From contig NZ_JAAGRN010000002.1 of assembly GCF_010499255.1 (NCBI RefSeq), forward strand, positions 124,001-188,000: a DNA stretch of 64,000 bases. Reading direction: 5' to 3'. Numbering within the stretch: the stretch's first letter is position 1; each line of letters begins with the position of its first letter. This DNA is from Sheuella amnicola. Its GTDB lineage: Bacteria > Pseudomonadota > Gammaproteobacteria > Burkholderiales > Burkholderiaceae_B. Made by a program: the position numbers and the translations under genes. The notes beneath the pieces are model-generated. The model had not been told where the DNA came from. It saw nothing but the letters and a program-made list of their open reading frames with translations, and made no database searches. Positions 48,184 through 57,050 of this stretch are shown here, in pieces.

Positions 48184-49641
48184 TTAGCGCGATAGATATG
48201 CTGCAGGATCTACCGGCGCACCACGATGGCGTACCTCGAAGTATAGGGCGGAATCAAGCTGTCCACCTGTATTGCCAACTAAACTGATTGTCTCTCCGGC
48301 CTTGACCGAATCCCCGACCTGCTTCAATAAACTTTGGTTATATGCGTAAACCGTAAGAAACTCTTGGCCATGGTCGACGATCATTAAATTACCAAATCCC
48401 CTCAACCAAGCCGAATAAACAACCGTACCTGCAGCAACCGAGTGGACTGGCGTACCATCCCCTGCCTTGATCAGAATGCCGCGCCACACTCCGCCCTCCG
48501 GACGATCGGTACCGAATCTCGCCATGACCGAACCTGCCACAGGCCAGCGCAATCCCGGCTTTAATCCGGCTCCCGAAGGCAGGGGCGTTGCCGCTGCGGT
48601 CTGGGCATCTCGGCTCGTTGTTTCCGCCTCGCGTGCCTGCTTCGCAGCCTCATTAGCCGCGCGTTTAGCTTGCGCGGCCTCCTGTTCTGCTCGCTTGGCA
48701 CGCGCCTGCGCTAGCTCACGCTCCTCCGCCTCAGCCTGTTTGGCAGCGCGAGCGGTCGCTCGCGCCTCTTCTGCCGCACGGCTCGCCTCTTCCTGACGAC
48801 GCTTTTCCTCGGCACGCCTTACTTCCGCCGCCTTTCGAGCCTGCTCGGCACGCTTGGCCTCTTCAGCCTTTCGGGCCGCTTCCGCCGCCTGTCGTGCAGC
48901 CTGAATCTGCTTGGCCAAATCATCGATCAATGTCGCCAACCGCTTTTCGTCCCGCTCAAGACGAGCCGCCTCGGATCGTTGCGCACTTAACTGCCCCTCG
49001 ATTCGAGCCAAAATCGTACTGCGTTCGGATCGTTGGACCTGAAGTGCGTTTTTTTGTTCCGTGGTTTCACGCACTAATCGTGCAATTTCCTGTTTTCGGG
49101 AATCGGCTTGCGCCTCGAGCTGGGCAAGCGTTTCGATTTCTTTGCGCAGAGCCGTCACGGTTTCAGCCCGGGCACGCGAAACATAATCCAGATAAGCGAG
49201 GTTTCTGCCTAACTCATCAGGATTGTCACCGGACAATAGTGCTGACCAGGGGGACAACCCGCTCTGATATTGCTTGCGCAACTGAAGGGACAGCTCCTGA
49301 CGGCGCAGCTCCATCACGCCTTGCTGACGCTTGATTTTGACCTGCAGTCCATCAAGTTCAGCCTGTGCCTTCACCATCTGAGCGTTCAGATCGGTGATTT
49401 TGCGATTAATGACCGAGATAGCGGTTTCGGTCGATTTCAAGGCATCGGCGGCCTCTTTGCGAGCAGCCTCGCGCTCGTCGATTTGCTTTTGCAGTGCTTG
49501 AATGCGTTCGCGTAGCGCCGCCTGCTCCTGCTCAGCCTGAGATTGACGAGTCTGATTATCGGGATCTTTTGCCGACGCAAGGGGTATAAGTGCCGGTAAT
49601 CCCAGCACTATGCACGCCCCGTACGCGACCAAACGCCTCAA
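48184..49641 (-). CDS. envC: EnvC-like murein hydrolase activator (degenerate LytM/M23 domain)
   Basis: 485 aa from TTG 49641. The signal peptide ends ASA|KDP. A long coiled coil (about 30-240) is followed by an Ala/Arg/Glu/Lys-rich helical stretch (about 240-345) and a C-terminal LytM domain (about 365-485). The LytM metal ligands are lost: GGVWRGILIKAG and SALYFEVRHRG lack the HxH-type histidines, as in EnvC. It should therefore activate amidases rather than cut murein. It is two bases from gpmA and 50 from ctpA. Confidence 0.92.
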   Translation of the reverse strand: MRRLVAYGACIVLGLPALIPLASAKDPDNQTRQSQAEQEQAALRERIQALQKQIDEREAARKEAADALKSTETAISVINRKITDLNAQMVKAQAELDGLQVKIKRQQGVMELRRQELSLQLRKQYQSGLSPWSALLSGDNPDELGRNLAYLDYVSRARAETVTALRKEIETLAQLEAQADSRKQEIARLVRETTEQKNALQVQRSERSTILARIEGQLSAQRSEAARLERDEKRLATLIDDLAKQIQAARQAAEAARKAEEAKRAEQARKAAEVRRAEEKRRQEEASRAAEEARATARAAKQAEAEERELAQARAKRAEQEAAQAKRAANEAAKQAREAETTSRDAQTAAATPLPSGAGLKPGLRWPVAGSVMARFGTDRPEGGVWRGILIKAGDGTPVHSVAAGTVVYSAWLRGFGNLMIVDHGQEFLTVYAYNQSLLKQVGDSVKAGETISLVGNTGGQLDSALYFEVRHRGAPVDPAAYLSR

Positions 49642-49643
49642 AA

Positions 49644-50396
49644 TCAGCTCTTTTTTGCCTTGCCTTGTGCTGCGACCGCGGCCATTGCAGCCTCGATTTC
49701 GGCAGCATCGCCCAGATAGTAGTGGCGAATCGGGCGTAAATCGGCATCCAACTCATATACCAGAGGCTGACCTGTCGGAATATTCAAATTGACGATGTCA
49801 TCATCCGATACGTTGTCCAGATGCTTGATAAGTGCGCGCAAGCTGTTGCCATGCGCAGCGATCAGCACACGACTGCCTGATTTGATGGCTGGCGCGATTG
49901 TCTCGTTCCAGTAAGGCAACACGCGCGATACCGTATCTTTCAAGCACTCTGTCGCCGGTAACTGATCGACCGGGATGCCTTGATAACGCGCATCGAACTT
50001 CGGGTGACGCTCATCGTCCAGAGCGAGCGGATTAGGCGCAATCGCATATGCGCGACGCCAGATCAGTACTTGCTCATCGCCGTATTGGGCGGCAGTTTCG
50101 GCCTTGTTTAGCCCTTGCAACGCACCATAATGGCGCTCATTCAGGCGCCAGCTGTTTTGCACCGGGGTGTACATGCGATCCATCGCATCCAGGGCGATCC
50201 AAAGCGTGCGTATGGCGCGCTTGAGTACCGAAGTGCACGCCAAATCAAACTCAAAACCTTTTTCTTTCAAGAGCTCGCCTGCGCGCCTGGCCTGCTCGCG
50301 ACCGGTATCGGTCAGGTCGACGTCAGTCCACCCGGTAAAACGGTTTTCAAGGTTCCATTGGCTTTCGCCGTGACGCATCAGGACAAGTTTATACAT
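49644..50396 (-). CDS. gpmA: 2,3-bisphosphoglycerate-dependent phosphoglycerate mutase GpmA
   Basis: 250 aa from ATG 50396 (a GTG three codons earlier is possible). The RHGE motif with phospho-H9 ([25 protein letters not shown]), [16 protein letters not shown] and the second His in [17 protein letters not shown] are intact. It interconverts 3- and 2-phosphoglycerate. The 153-base gap to the divergent rhodanese gene contains a TATAAT at 50435-50440, without a well-placed -35. Confidence 0.97.
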   Translation of the reverse strand: MYKLVLMRHGESQWNLENRFTGWTDVDLTDTGREQARRAGELLKEKGFEFDLACTSVLKRAIRTLWIALDAMDRMYTPVQNSWRLNERHYGALQGLNKAETAAQYGDEQVLIWRRAYAIAPNPLALDDERHPKFDARYQGIPVDQLPATECLKDTVSRVLPYWNETIAPAIKSGSRVLIAAHGNSLRALIKHLDNVSDDDIVNLNIPTGQPLVYELDADLRPIRHYYLGDAAEIEAAMAAVAAQGKAKKS

Positions 50397-50549
50397 GGCA
50401 GACACAGGTTAAAGTGTTGATGAAAACACCATTTTATAATTGTTCTTCATGATGGTAGCGTAAAGGCTGTCAAACGACCTTTTACAGCTTGGCTACGACC
50501 GTTTTTTAACCGCAGTTTTAAACAGGGTGCACGCCCTGATGGATATAAC

Positions 50550-50963
50550 GTGGAATTCTTCGCCGACCCCGGAAATCTTCTCTTAATCGTCGTCGCTATC
50601 GGATCCGGCCTGATGCTGGCCTGGCCCATGCTTCAACGCGGCGGCGGTAGCGGGGCCGTATCGCCCTCTGCCGCCGTACAAATGATGAATCATCAACACG
50701 CCGTTCTGGTGGATATCCGCGGGGCGGATGCATTCAACGCCGGGCATATACCTCAGGCTCGCCACATCCCCCTTGCCGAACTCGACAAAAAAGTTGCAGG
50801 CTTGCCCAAAAACAAGCCCGTCATCGTCGTATGCGACCAAGGCCGCAGCGCGGTCGGCGCAGCAAAAAAACTACGTTCGCTCGGCTTGGCAGAAGTTACC
50901 GTCCTCGAAGGCGGAATGCGGGCCTGGTCTACCGCCGGCTTGCCTGTCACCGGCAACAAATAA
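50550..50963 (+). CDS. Membrane-anchored rhodanese-like sulfurtransferase (YibN-like)
   Basis: 137 aa, GTG start. An N-terminal membrane helix (about 8-27) is followed by a single rhodanese domain with persulfide C95 in VIVVCDQGRSAVGAAKKL and DIRGADAFNAGHIPQARHIPLAEL. It corresponds to the YibN gene next to grxC-secB-gpsA in many proteobacteria. A role in sulfur transfer or membrane protein biogenesis is suggested by this constant context but is not established here. Confidence 0.9.
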   Translation: MEFFADPGNLLLIVVAIGSGLMLAWPMLQRGGGSGAVSPSAAVQMMNHQHAVLVDIRGADAFNAGHIPQARHIPLAELDKKVAGLPKNKPVIVVCDQGRSAVGAAKKLRSLGLAEVTVLEGGMRAWSTAGLPVTGNK

Positions 50964-50976
50964 CTAGGAGCACAAA

Positions 50977-51234
50977 TTGAATAAAGTCGTCATGTACACA
51001 ACAGGCTATTGTCCTTATTGCTCACGTGCGGAAATGCTTCTGAATCAGCGCGGAGTGAAAGAAATCGAAAAAATCCGCATCGACGTTGATACTGATCAGC
51101 GAGCGATCATGATGGAGCGCACAGGCAGGCGCACAGTCCCTCAAATTTATATCGGCGACACGCATGTAGGTGGTTTCGACGATCTGTCTGCGCTTGATCG
51201 TGAAGGCAAACTGTTGCCTTTGCTTGGCCAATAA
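50977..51234 (+). CDS. grxC: Glutaredoxin 3
   Basis: 85 aa from TTG 50977, supported by AGGAG at 50966-50970. The active site is C12-P-Y-C15, with TVPQIYIGDTHVGGFDDL as the glutathione-binding part. It is a cytosolic dithiol glutaredoxin that reduces disulfides and glutathionylated proteins. It follows the rhodanese gene by 13 bases. A weak GC hairpin lies in the gap before secB. Confidence 0.95.
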   Translation: MNKVVMYTTGYCPYCSRAEMLLNQRGVKEIEKIRIDVDTDQRAIMMERTGRRTVPQIYIGDTHVGGFDDLSALDREGKLLPLLGQ

Positions 51235-51310
51235 CTCATAGACACCTATTACGACGGCTTGCGAATCAAGCGAGCCACTCTCTTTCTCACCTGAATAATC
51301 GGGATTCAAA

Positions 51311-51838
51311 ATGTCAGATCAAAACGAACAAAACAACGCCCCCGCTTTCAACATGCAGCGCGTCTACCTCAAAGACCTCTCACTCGAGATGCCAAACGCG
51401 CCGGCCATCTTCCTCGAACAAGAAGCGCCAGGCGTTGACGTCTCCATAAACATCGGGGGCCAGGCCTTGGCCGAAACGGTGTTCGAATCCACGATCACAG
51501 TGACAGTCACGACTCGAATCAATGACAAAGTCTTGTATCTGGTCGAAGCCACACAGGCTGGTATTTTCCAGATCGCGAACATCCCCGCCGAACAAATCGA
51601 TCCGCTGATGGGCATTGTTTGCCCAACTATGCTTTATCCGTATCTGCGCTCGAACATCGCCGATGCCATTACGCGCACATCCCTGCCCCCTATCCATCTG
51701 GCTGAAGTCAACTTCCAGGCTCTTTACGAACAGCGACTGGCCGAAGCGCAAGCCTCCGCCGGACAGAATGCAGCACCTGCCGCGTCACACAACGAAGAAT
51801 CCGGCCTGATTTTGCCCCCCGGCATGACGCGCCAATAA
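51311..51838 (+). CDS. secB: Protein export chaperone SecB
   Basis: 175 aa. The tetrameric chaperone core is evident: [35 protein letters not shown], and [39 protein letters not shown]. The last 25 residues form a variable tail. SecB keeps precursors unfolded for SecA. It lies between grxC and gpsA, as in E. coli. Confidence 0.97.
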   Translation: MSDQNEQNNAPAFNMQRVYLKDLSLEMPNAPAIFLEQEAPGVDVSINIGGQALAETVFESTITVTVTTRINDKVLYLVEATQAGIFQIANIPAEQIDPLMGIVCPTMLYPYLRSNIADAITRTSLPPIHLAEVNFQALYEQRLAEAQASAGQNAAPAASHNEESGLILPPGMTRQ

Positions 51839-51846
51839 TTTTTCGC

Positions 51847-52911
51847 ATGCAACTCAAGCCGGATCCCGTGAGCCCGACAACCCTTCAAATGCGGCACGTT
51901 GCCGTGCTGGGGGCGGGAGCATGGGGCAATGCGCTTGCAATTGCAGCCAGCGCCAATTCGTCGACAATGATGTGGGCCCGCAATGCCGGGTTGATTGGCG
52001 AAATTCAGAGCACGGGGTTGAACGCGCGCTACCTTCCGGGCATCAAACTTCCCGAATCGTTAGTCTGCACATCCGAGTTTGAGCACGCAATCAACCATGC
52101 GACAACCGGCCCTTGTCCCGGACTTTTGATCCTTGGTGTCCCACTAGCTGGCCTGAGACAAATTTGCCTGGAGATTTCGAAATCGCTAAAACAAAGCGGG
52201 CGCAAAATTGCAGGCATCATCTGGACCTGCAAAGGGCTGGATGCCGAATCCGGACAGTTACCCAGTGAAATCGCCAGGCAAGCATTGTCGGAGCTACCCG
52301 AGATTGCAATTGGCGTGCTGTCGGGACCTTCTTTTGCCCTGGAAGTCGCACAAAACCTACCGGTCGCATTGACTATAGCAAGTACGGACGCGGCCTTGCG
52401 CGAAGCTTGCATACAAACTTTTCATGGCGGAACGATCCGGGTCTACGCAAGCAGTGATGTTATCGGCGTGGAAATCGGCGGGGCATTGAAAAACATTATC
52501 GCGATTGCCTGCGGCATCAGTGACGGACTGGGTTTAGGCACCAACGCCCGGGCAGCGCTCATCACGCGCGGACTTGCCGAAATCAGACGGTTTGGCGAAG
52601 CATTGGGAGCACAAGCCTCCACATTTTTCGGATTGACCGGACTAGGTGATCTCGTCCTGACCGCGACAGGAGATCTGTCGCGTAATCGACAGGTGGGGCT
52701 CGCCATAGGCAAAGGCCAGTCTCTTGACGAAGTGCTGGCTCAAGGACTGACGGCCGAAGGTGCCCGCTGCGCCAAGGCGGTTCTGATTCGCGCCAATCAA
52801 CTAGGCGTTGATCTGCCGATTACGCGCGCGGTATGCGACGTGCTTTATCACCATGTCACTCCTAGGCTAGCAGTCTCCCAATTGCTGGCTCGAGACGCAA
52901 CATCGGAATAA
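51847..52911 (+). CDS. gpsA: NAD(P)-dependent glycerol-3-phosphate dehydrogenase GpsA
   Basis: 354 aa. The dinucleotide motif VAVLGAGAWGNALAI is at about 18-32. Later markers are GPSFALEVAQNLPVALTIAS, EIGGALKNIIAIACGISDGLGLGTNARAALITRGLAEI (catalytic Lys region) and LTGLGDLVLTATGDLSRNRQVG. It makes sn-glycerol-3-phosphate for phospholipids. Translation may alternatively start at the ATG at 51889; neither has a clear RBS. Confidence 0.96.
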   Translation: MQLKPDPVSPTTLQMRHVAVLGAGAWGNALAIAASANSSTMMWARNAGLIGEIQSTGLNARYLPGIKLPESLVCTSEFEHAINHATTGPCPGLLILGVPLAGLRQICLEISKSLKQSGRKIAGIIWTCKGLDAESGQLPSEIARQALSELPEIAIGVLSGPSFALEVAQNLPVALTIASTDAALREACIQTFHGGTIRVYASSDVIGVEIGGALKNIIAIACGISDGLGLGTNARAALITRGLAEIRRFGEALGAQASTFFGLTGLGDLVLTATGDLSRNRQVGLAIGKGQSLDEVLAQGLTAEGARCAKAVLIRANQLGVDLPITRAVCDVLYHHVTPRLAVSQLLARDATSE

Positions 52912-52932
52912 CTCTTTTACTTCAAACCTGAT

Positions 52933-53934
52933 ATGCCATTCCTGCATCACAAGAACATTCGCAACAAAATCTTCGCTGTTATCGGTTTGTTATTACTCCC
53001 TTTTGTTTCGCTCTTTTCCCCCGTTCAAGCCGCATGGCCCTCAGATCGTCCGATCCACCTGATTGTGCCGTTTCCGGCCGGATCCTCACCCGATCTTCTC
53101 GCGCGCGCAATCGCCGAACCACTGGGGAAAAAGCTGGCACAAAGTGTCATTGTCGAAAACAAACCCGGAGCGGGAGGCAATATTGGCACCAGATTTGTCG
53201 CCCAAGCTGCCCCTGACGGTTACACACTGCTCTACACCATCAATGGTCCGCTAGTGACAGCGCCGGCTCTCTACAAAAAGTCTCTTGGATACAACCCGCG
53301 CACAGATTTGTCACCAGTAACAATCGTTGCCACAAGCCCAAATATTCTTGTTGTCAATGAATCCTTTGCCGGCACGACTAAAGACTTTATCTCGCAAGCC
53401 AAAGCCCGTCCCGGAAAACTAAACTATGGTTCGGTCGGACCCGGTAGCGCATCTCAACTTGCGATGGAACTCTTCAAGCGTCAGGCAAATATCGATTTGT
53501 TACACATACCCTATCCGGGATTTCCACAGATTACGACCGCGATGCTGGCAGGCGATATTCATGCGGCCTTCATGGTGCCTGCGATTGCCATGCCACAAGT
53601 CAAGGAAGGGAAAATCAAAGCTTTGGGTTTGGCAAGTCTGACCACGATCGATACACTTCCCGGAATTCAGCCTTTGGCTGATCAAGGTTGGCCCGGATTC
53701 GAAGCCATCTCCTGGAATGCGATTCTGGCCCCGGCAAGCACGCCGAATGCCATCATCCAAACATTGCAAAAAAGTCTTGCCGACATCATTTCAAGCGATG
53801 ACGTGAAAAAGAAATTGATCGCGCAATACTTCACGCCGATAGGTTCATCATCCGAAGACTTGCGCCAATTAATTGTTGCGGAACAGGCGCGCTGGGAAAA
53901 AGTGATCGAACAACTGCAGTTGTCGCTCGATTAG
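52933..53934 (+). CDS. Bug-family tripartite tricarboxylate transporter substrate-binding protein
   Basis: 333 aa. The signal peptide ends VQA|AWPS; the mature start AWPSDRPIHLIVPFPAGSSPDLLARAIAEPLGKKL is the Bug signature. Then come VIVENKPGAGGNIGTRFVAQAAPDGYTLL and LNYGSVGPGSASQLAMELF. These periplasmic proteins bind carboxylates or similar small molecules, some with sensing roles. No TctA/TctB permease is adjacent, so it is one of the orphan Bug proteins that are abundant in Alcaligenaceae. The ligand is unknown. Confidence 0.93.
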   Translation: MPFLHHKNIRNKIFAVIGLLLLPFVSLFSPVQAAWPSDRPIHLIVPFPAGSSPDLLARAIAEPLGKKLAQSVIVENKPGAGGNIGTRFVAQAAPDGYTLLYTINGPLVTAPALYKKSLGYNPRTDLSPVTIVATSPNILVVNESFAGTTKDFISQAKARPGKLNYGSVGPGSASQLAMELFKRQANIDLLHIPYPGFPQITTAMLAGDIHAAFMVPAIAMPQVKEGKIKALGLASLTTIDTLPGIQPLADQGWPGFEAISWNAILAPASTPNAIIQTLQKSLADIISSDDVKKKLIAQYFTPIGSSSEDLRQLIVAEQARWEKVIEQLQLSLD

Positions 53935-54401
53935 ACACCGCCCTCATAACCCTGCTGCCGCCAAGCCTCGAACACAACGACCGCGACCGCATTGGATAAA
54001 TTCAAGCTTCGCTGCAGCGGTTGCATGGGCAGCCTCAATCGCTGTGATGAGGCAAACAGGTCGATTTGCTCAGCCGTAAGTCCGGCCGTTTCACGACCAA
54101 AAACAAACACATCCCCTGGCTGGAATGACATCTCGCCAATCAACCGACTGCCCTTTGTTGTCATGGCAAAACAACGATTCGTCGCGGCACCGGTTGCCTC
54201 AAGCGCGAGGGATAATGAATCATGCACCTGCACAGGCTGCCACTCGTGGTAATCGAGTCCTGCACGTTTTAAACGTTTATCATCAATCTCGAAACCCAAT
54301 GGGCGGACAAGATGCAATTGTGCTCCCGCATTCGCGCACAAGCGAATGACATTACCTGTGTTAGGGGGGATTTCAGGCTGAACCAGTATGACGTGAAACA
54401 T
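53931..54401 (-). CDS. trmL: tRNA (cytidine/uridine-2'-O-)-methyltransferase TrmL
   Basis: 156 aa from ATG 54401. SPOUT fold: MFHVILVQPEIPPNTGNVIRLCANAGAQLHLVRPLGFEIDDKRLKRAGLDYHEW, GDVFVFGRETAGL and LPMQPLQRSLNLSNAVAVVVFEAWRQ, the knot that binds AdoMet. It methylates the wobble position of two tRNA-Leu species. The frame continues upstream to 54473, but conserved sequence starts at 54401, which still overlaps comF by 29 bases. It also overlaps the Bug gene tail-to-tail by four. Confidence 0.95.
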   Translation of the reverse strand: MFHVILVQPEIPPNTGNVIRLCANAGAQLHLVRPLGFEIDDKRLKRAGLDYHEWQPVQVHDSLSLALEATGAATNRCFAMTTKGSRLIGEMSFQPGDVFVFGRETAGLTAEQIDLFASSQRLRLPMQPLQRSLNLSNAVAVVVFEAWRQQGYEGGV

Positions 54402-55131
54402 AGCCGTCATTTTGCCAGACCTGCGGCGTACGCGCCACGACCAGTGCAACAACACCCTGAACACCCGCATCAATCAGTGCTTGTGCACAGGCATTCAAAG
54501 TGCTGCCGGTTGTCATGACATCATCCACCAATCCCACCCACACGGGCGGCAATCGTCTGTCGCAACGATAAAGGCCCTCGACACTTTGACGTCTTTGCGC
54601 AAGCGTCATGGTCTTTTGCGGCAATGCGTGACGGTCGCGAAACAGCCAGTTCCTCGAAAGCCGAATTCCGGTGAGACTGGCAAGCGCGCGGGCGATCTCT
54701 CCCGCAGGGTTGAAACCCCGACGCAACAGTGAACTCACGCCGGCAGGAACTGGAATCAAAAAATCCACATCAAACATTTCCCCGGAACTTTCTTTCATCG
54801 ACCCGCAGAGCATGCTTGCGAACATCTCGGCATAGGCTAGTTTTCCCTGCTCCTTAAAGCCATTGATCAGCATATCCATAGGAAAACCGTAATCGAAAGC
54901 GCAAACCGCCCTGGCGAAAATGGGGGGATTGTCCATACACGTTTGACAGCGCATTGATTTGTCATGCTTCGCTAACCAACTAGCGCATTGCAAGCATCTT
55001 TCAATGCCCTTTCGATCTGCTGTGGCATCCGCCAGGCAACCAACGCATAAACGGCCTCCGCGAGCGTCAAGCAGGCACAAGGGGCACTGGGAATGCATGC
55101 GGTTTCGAATCGAGTTAAGGATAGAGTACAT
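54373..55131 (-). CDS. comF: ComF family phosphoribosyltransferase-like protein
   Basis: 252 aa from ATG 55131, which has AGGAG ten bases upstream. Eight cysteines in CX2C pairs (C16/19, C29/32, C46/49, C62/65) form the N-terminal double zinc finger. The C-terminal PRTase-like domain has LIPVPAGVSSLLRRGFNPAGEIARAL and VGLVDDVMTTGSTLNACAQAL. ComF proteins take part in natural transformation and possibly DNA uptake or recombination. It is divergent from the BioC-like gene. Confidence 0.92.
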   Translation of the reverse strand: MYSILNSIRNRMHSQCPLCLLDARGGRLCVGCLADATADRKGIERCLQCASWLAKHDKSMRCQTCMDNPPIFARAVCAFDYGFPMDMLINGFKEQGKLAYAEMFASMLCGSMKESSGEMFDVDFLIPVPAGVSSLLRRGFNPAGEIARALASLTGIRLSRNWLFRDRHALPQKTMTLAQRRQSVEGLYRCDRRLPPVWVGLVDDVMTTGSTLNACAQALIDAGVQGVVALVVARTPQVWQNDGYVSRHTGSA

Positions 55132-55186
55132 TGACGAATCTCCTGTCTGTCCATTCTGATGGAGATTCAATTCAAAACGACATGCC

Positions 55187-56110
55187 ATGACTCAATCGTC
55201 CGCCCCCGCTCCATTACCAATCAACCCGCTTCACGTACAGCGCCAATTCTCGCGCCGCGGTGATTTATCCGAGGCTCAGTTTCTCTATGGGGAAATTGCC
55301 AGGCGCATGGACGAACGCCTTCGCCTCATTCGCTTGCAGCCCTCAAAAATGCTGGATGCCGGGTGTGGGGCAGGTCATCAATTTGCGCTATTACATCAAC
55401 GTTATCCTCAGGCGACTTACACCGGTCAGGACTTCAACCCGGACCTGCTTGCCAAGGCAAAGAAACTGGTTCAAGCACAACAACCCGGCGGCTTGCGTCA
55501 ATGGATTGATCGCTTCAAGGGTGATTTACCCAAGGTCGAATGGTTGCAGGCCGATTTAGCCCGCACAACTCTGACTCCCGAATCGCTCGAACTAGTTTGG
55601 TCCAACCTCGCATTACATTGGCATCCCTCACCGCATGATGTCCTTGCCGAGTGGGGACGAATACTCAAAATTAATGGCCTTGCTTTTTTTTCATGCTTCG
55701 GTCCCGCGACGATGAAAGAGTTACGTCTTGCGCTGGAACAGGCCGATTTAAAAACCGCCACGCCCGCATTTGTAGACATGCATGACTTTGGTGATCTGCT
55801 GGTGGAAAAAGGTTTTGCCGACCCGGTCATGGATCAGGAAATACTCACACTAACTTATTCGACGCCCGAAAAATTACTGCAAGACGTGCGGGCACTTGGT
55901 GGCAATCCGGCAATTGGTCGTCAAGCTGGACTACGCGGACGGCAATGGCGTCAGCGATTGCTCAATGCACTCGAAACACAGCGTAAATCCGACGGCAAAA
56001 TCCACTTAACGGTCGAAGTCGCATACGGTCACGCCTGGCGAGCCGCCACGTTACGAACGGCACCCGGTGAAACACGAATTAGCGTCAATGCGATTAAACG
56101 AAAAAATTAA
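55187..56110 (+). CDS. BioC-like class I SAM-dependent methyltransferase
   Basis: 307 aa. A BioC-type N-terminus (QRQFSRRGDLSEAQFLYGEIARRMDERL) precedes the AdoMet motif KMLDAGCGAGHQFALL (about 55-69) and LVWSNLALHWHPSPHDVLAEWGRILKINGLAFFSCFGP. BioC methylates malonyl-ACP to start pimelate synthesis for biotin. The LxWxNLALHW motif fits BioC well, but no other bio gene is nearby, so the assignment is by family only. It starts 55 bases from divergent comF. Confidence 0.82.
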   Translation: MTQSSAPAPLPINPLHVQRQFSRRGDLSEAQFLYGEIARRMDERLRLIRLQPSKMLDAGCGAGHQFALLHQRYPQATYTGQDFNPDLLAKAKKLVQAQQPGGLRQWIDRFKGDLPKVEWLQADLARTTLTPESLELVWSNLALHWHPSPHDVLAEWGRILKINGLAFFSCFGPATMKELRLALEQADLKTATPAFVDMHDFGDLLVEKGFADPVMDQEILTLTYSTPEKLLQDVRALGGNPAIGRQAGLRGRQWRQRLLNALETQRKSDGKIHLTVEVAYGHAWRAATLRTAPGETRISVNAIKRKN

Positions 56111-56139
56111 TCAGCCATTCGAACCGACACTTCCTGGCG

Positions 56140-56955
56140 TTAGGAAAAGGCTACATAAGCCTTTGTTGCCATGTACGCGGCCAGACCAAACAACAAGAAC
56201 GCGAAAACCCGCTTGAGCGTTTTAACTGGCAGGCTGTGCGCAACCTTTGCGCCAATAGGTGCGGTAAACACGCTAAACAACACCAATACGAGTAACGCTG
56301 GCCAATATACGTACCCGATCATCCCGGCCGGTAAATCCGGTTGCTTCAAGCCGGACCAGATATAGCCGATCGTATTAGCCAACGCGATCGGAAACCCCAG
56401 GGCTGCAGAAGTCCCAACGGCCTGGTGCAAAGGTACATTGCACCAAAGCATGAAAGGGACGGAAACAAATCCGCCGCCAGCGCCAACCAATCCTGACAAA
56501 AATCCTATCCCGGCGCCTGCTCCCGCCGTACCGACAGCCCCCGGCATCTGACGCGAAGGCTTTGGTTTTTTATCCCTGAGCATTTGATAGCCGGAATATG
56601 TGACGAAAATGGCAAAAAACAAGGCAAGCCAACCAGTTTTTAATGCCGCAAAAACTGTTCCGCCAGATAGCAATCCGCCAACAACTATGCCCGGAGTGAA
56701 TGCCAACACCAGATCCCACCTGACAGCACCTTTTTTCTGATGCGCGCGCACGCTGGAAACAGAAGTGAATAAAATCGAAGCCATTGAGGTCGCAATCGCG
56801 GTGTGGACTACGATGTTGACCGGCAACCCTTGCCAAGTCAGCAGATACGTCAGAAAAGGGACCAATATCATCCCGCCACCGATGCCAAGCAGTCCGGCTG
56901 CAAAACCGGTGACGCAGCCAAGAATAGCCAAAAGAAAAATAAACAATGGATCCAT
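56140..56955 (-). CDS. TauE/SafE family sulfite/sulfonate exporter-like permease
   Basis: 271 aa with about eight membrane helices in two repeats, each opening with the family glycine motif (GFAAGLLGIGGGMILVPFLT at about 17-36; GFLSGLVGAGGGFVSVPFML at about 150-169). TauE/SafE proteins move sulfite, sulfoacetate or other small organic anions across the inner membrane. The substrate cannot be told here. A 14-bp palindrome lies in the gap to the divergent XdhC-family gene. Confidence 0.9.
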   Translation of the reverse strand: MDPLFIFLLAILGCVTGFAAGLLGIGGGMILVPFLTYLLTWQGLPVNIVVHTAIATSMASILFTSVSSVRAHQKKGAVRWDLVLAFTPGIVVGGLLSGGTVFAALKTGWLALFFAIFVTYSGYQMLRDKKPKPSRQMPGAVGTAGAGAGIGFLSGLVGAGGGFVSVPFMLWCNVPLHQAVGTSAALGFPIALANTIGYIWSGLKQPDLPAGMIGYVYWPALLVLVLFSVFTAPIGAKVAHSLPVKTLKRVFAFLLFGLAAYMATKAYVAFS

Positions 56956-56989
56956 TTGATTGCGCCCGCTCTGTACGTACGAAAAGTGG

Positions 56990-57003
56990 GTCAGTATACT
57001 GAC
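56990..57003. promoter_or_regulatory. 14-bp perfect palindrome GTCAGTATACTGAC in a divergent promoter
   Basis: The palindrome is centred in the 95-base gap between the TauE/SafE and XdhC genes. It contains TATACT, a good -10 hexamer, readable on both strands because of the symmetry. TGTACG (56972-56977) is a weak -35 at 17 bases for the rightward gene, and GTACGTAC (56973-56980) is a second small palindrome. A dimeric repressor covering this site would control both genes. Confidence 0.45.
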
Positions 57004-57050
57004 TGAACAACCCTAGCAACAGAAGTTCAAGTCGAATAAGCAACTAAAGC

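Noticed and set aside
50411-50440. TTGATG with TATAAT as a promoter for the rhodanese gene
   Set aside because: Spacing of 12 bases is too short, and no alternative -35 at 17 bases is convincing.
51258-51290. Hairpin GGCTTGC/GCGAGCC before secB as terminator
   Set aside because: The stem needs a G-U pair, and the following sequence is CT-rich rather than a U-tract; too weak to list.
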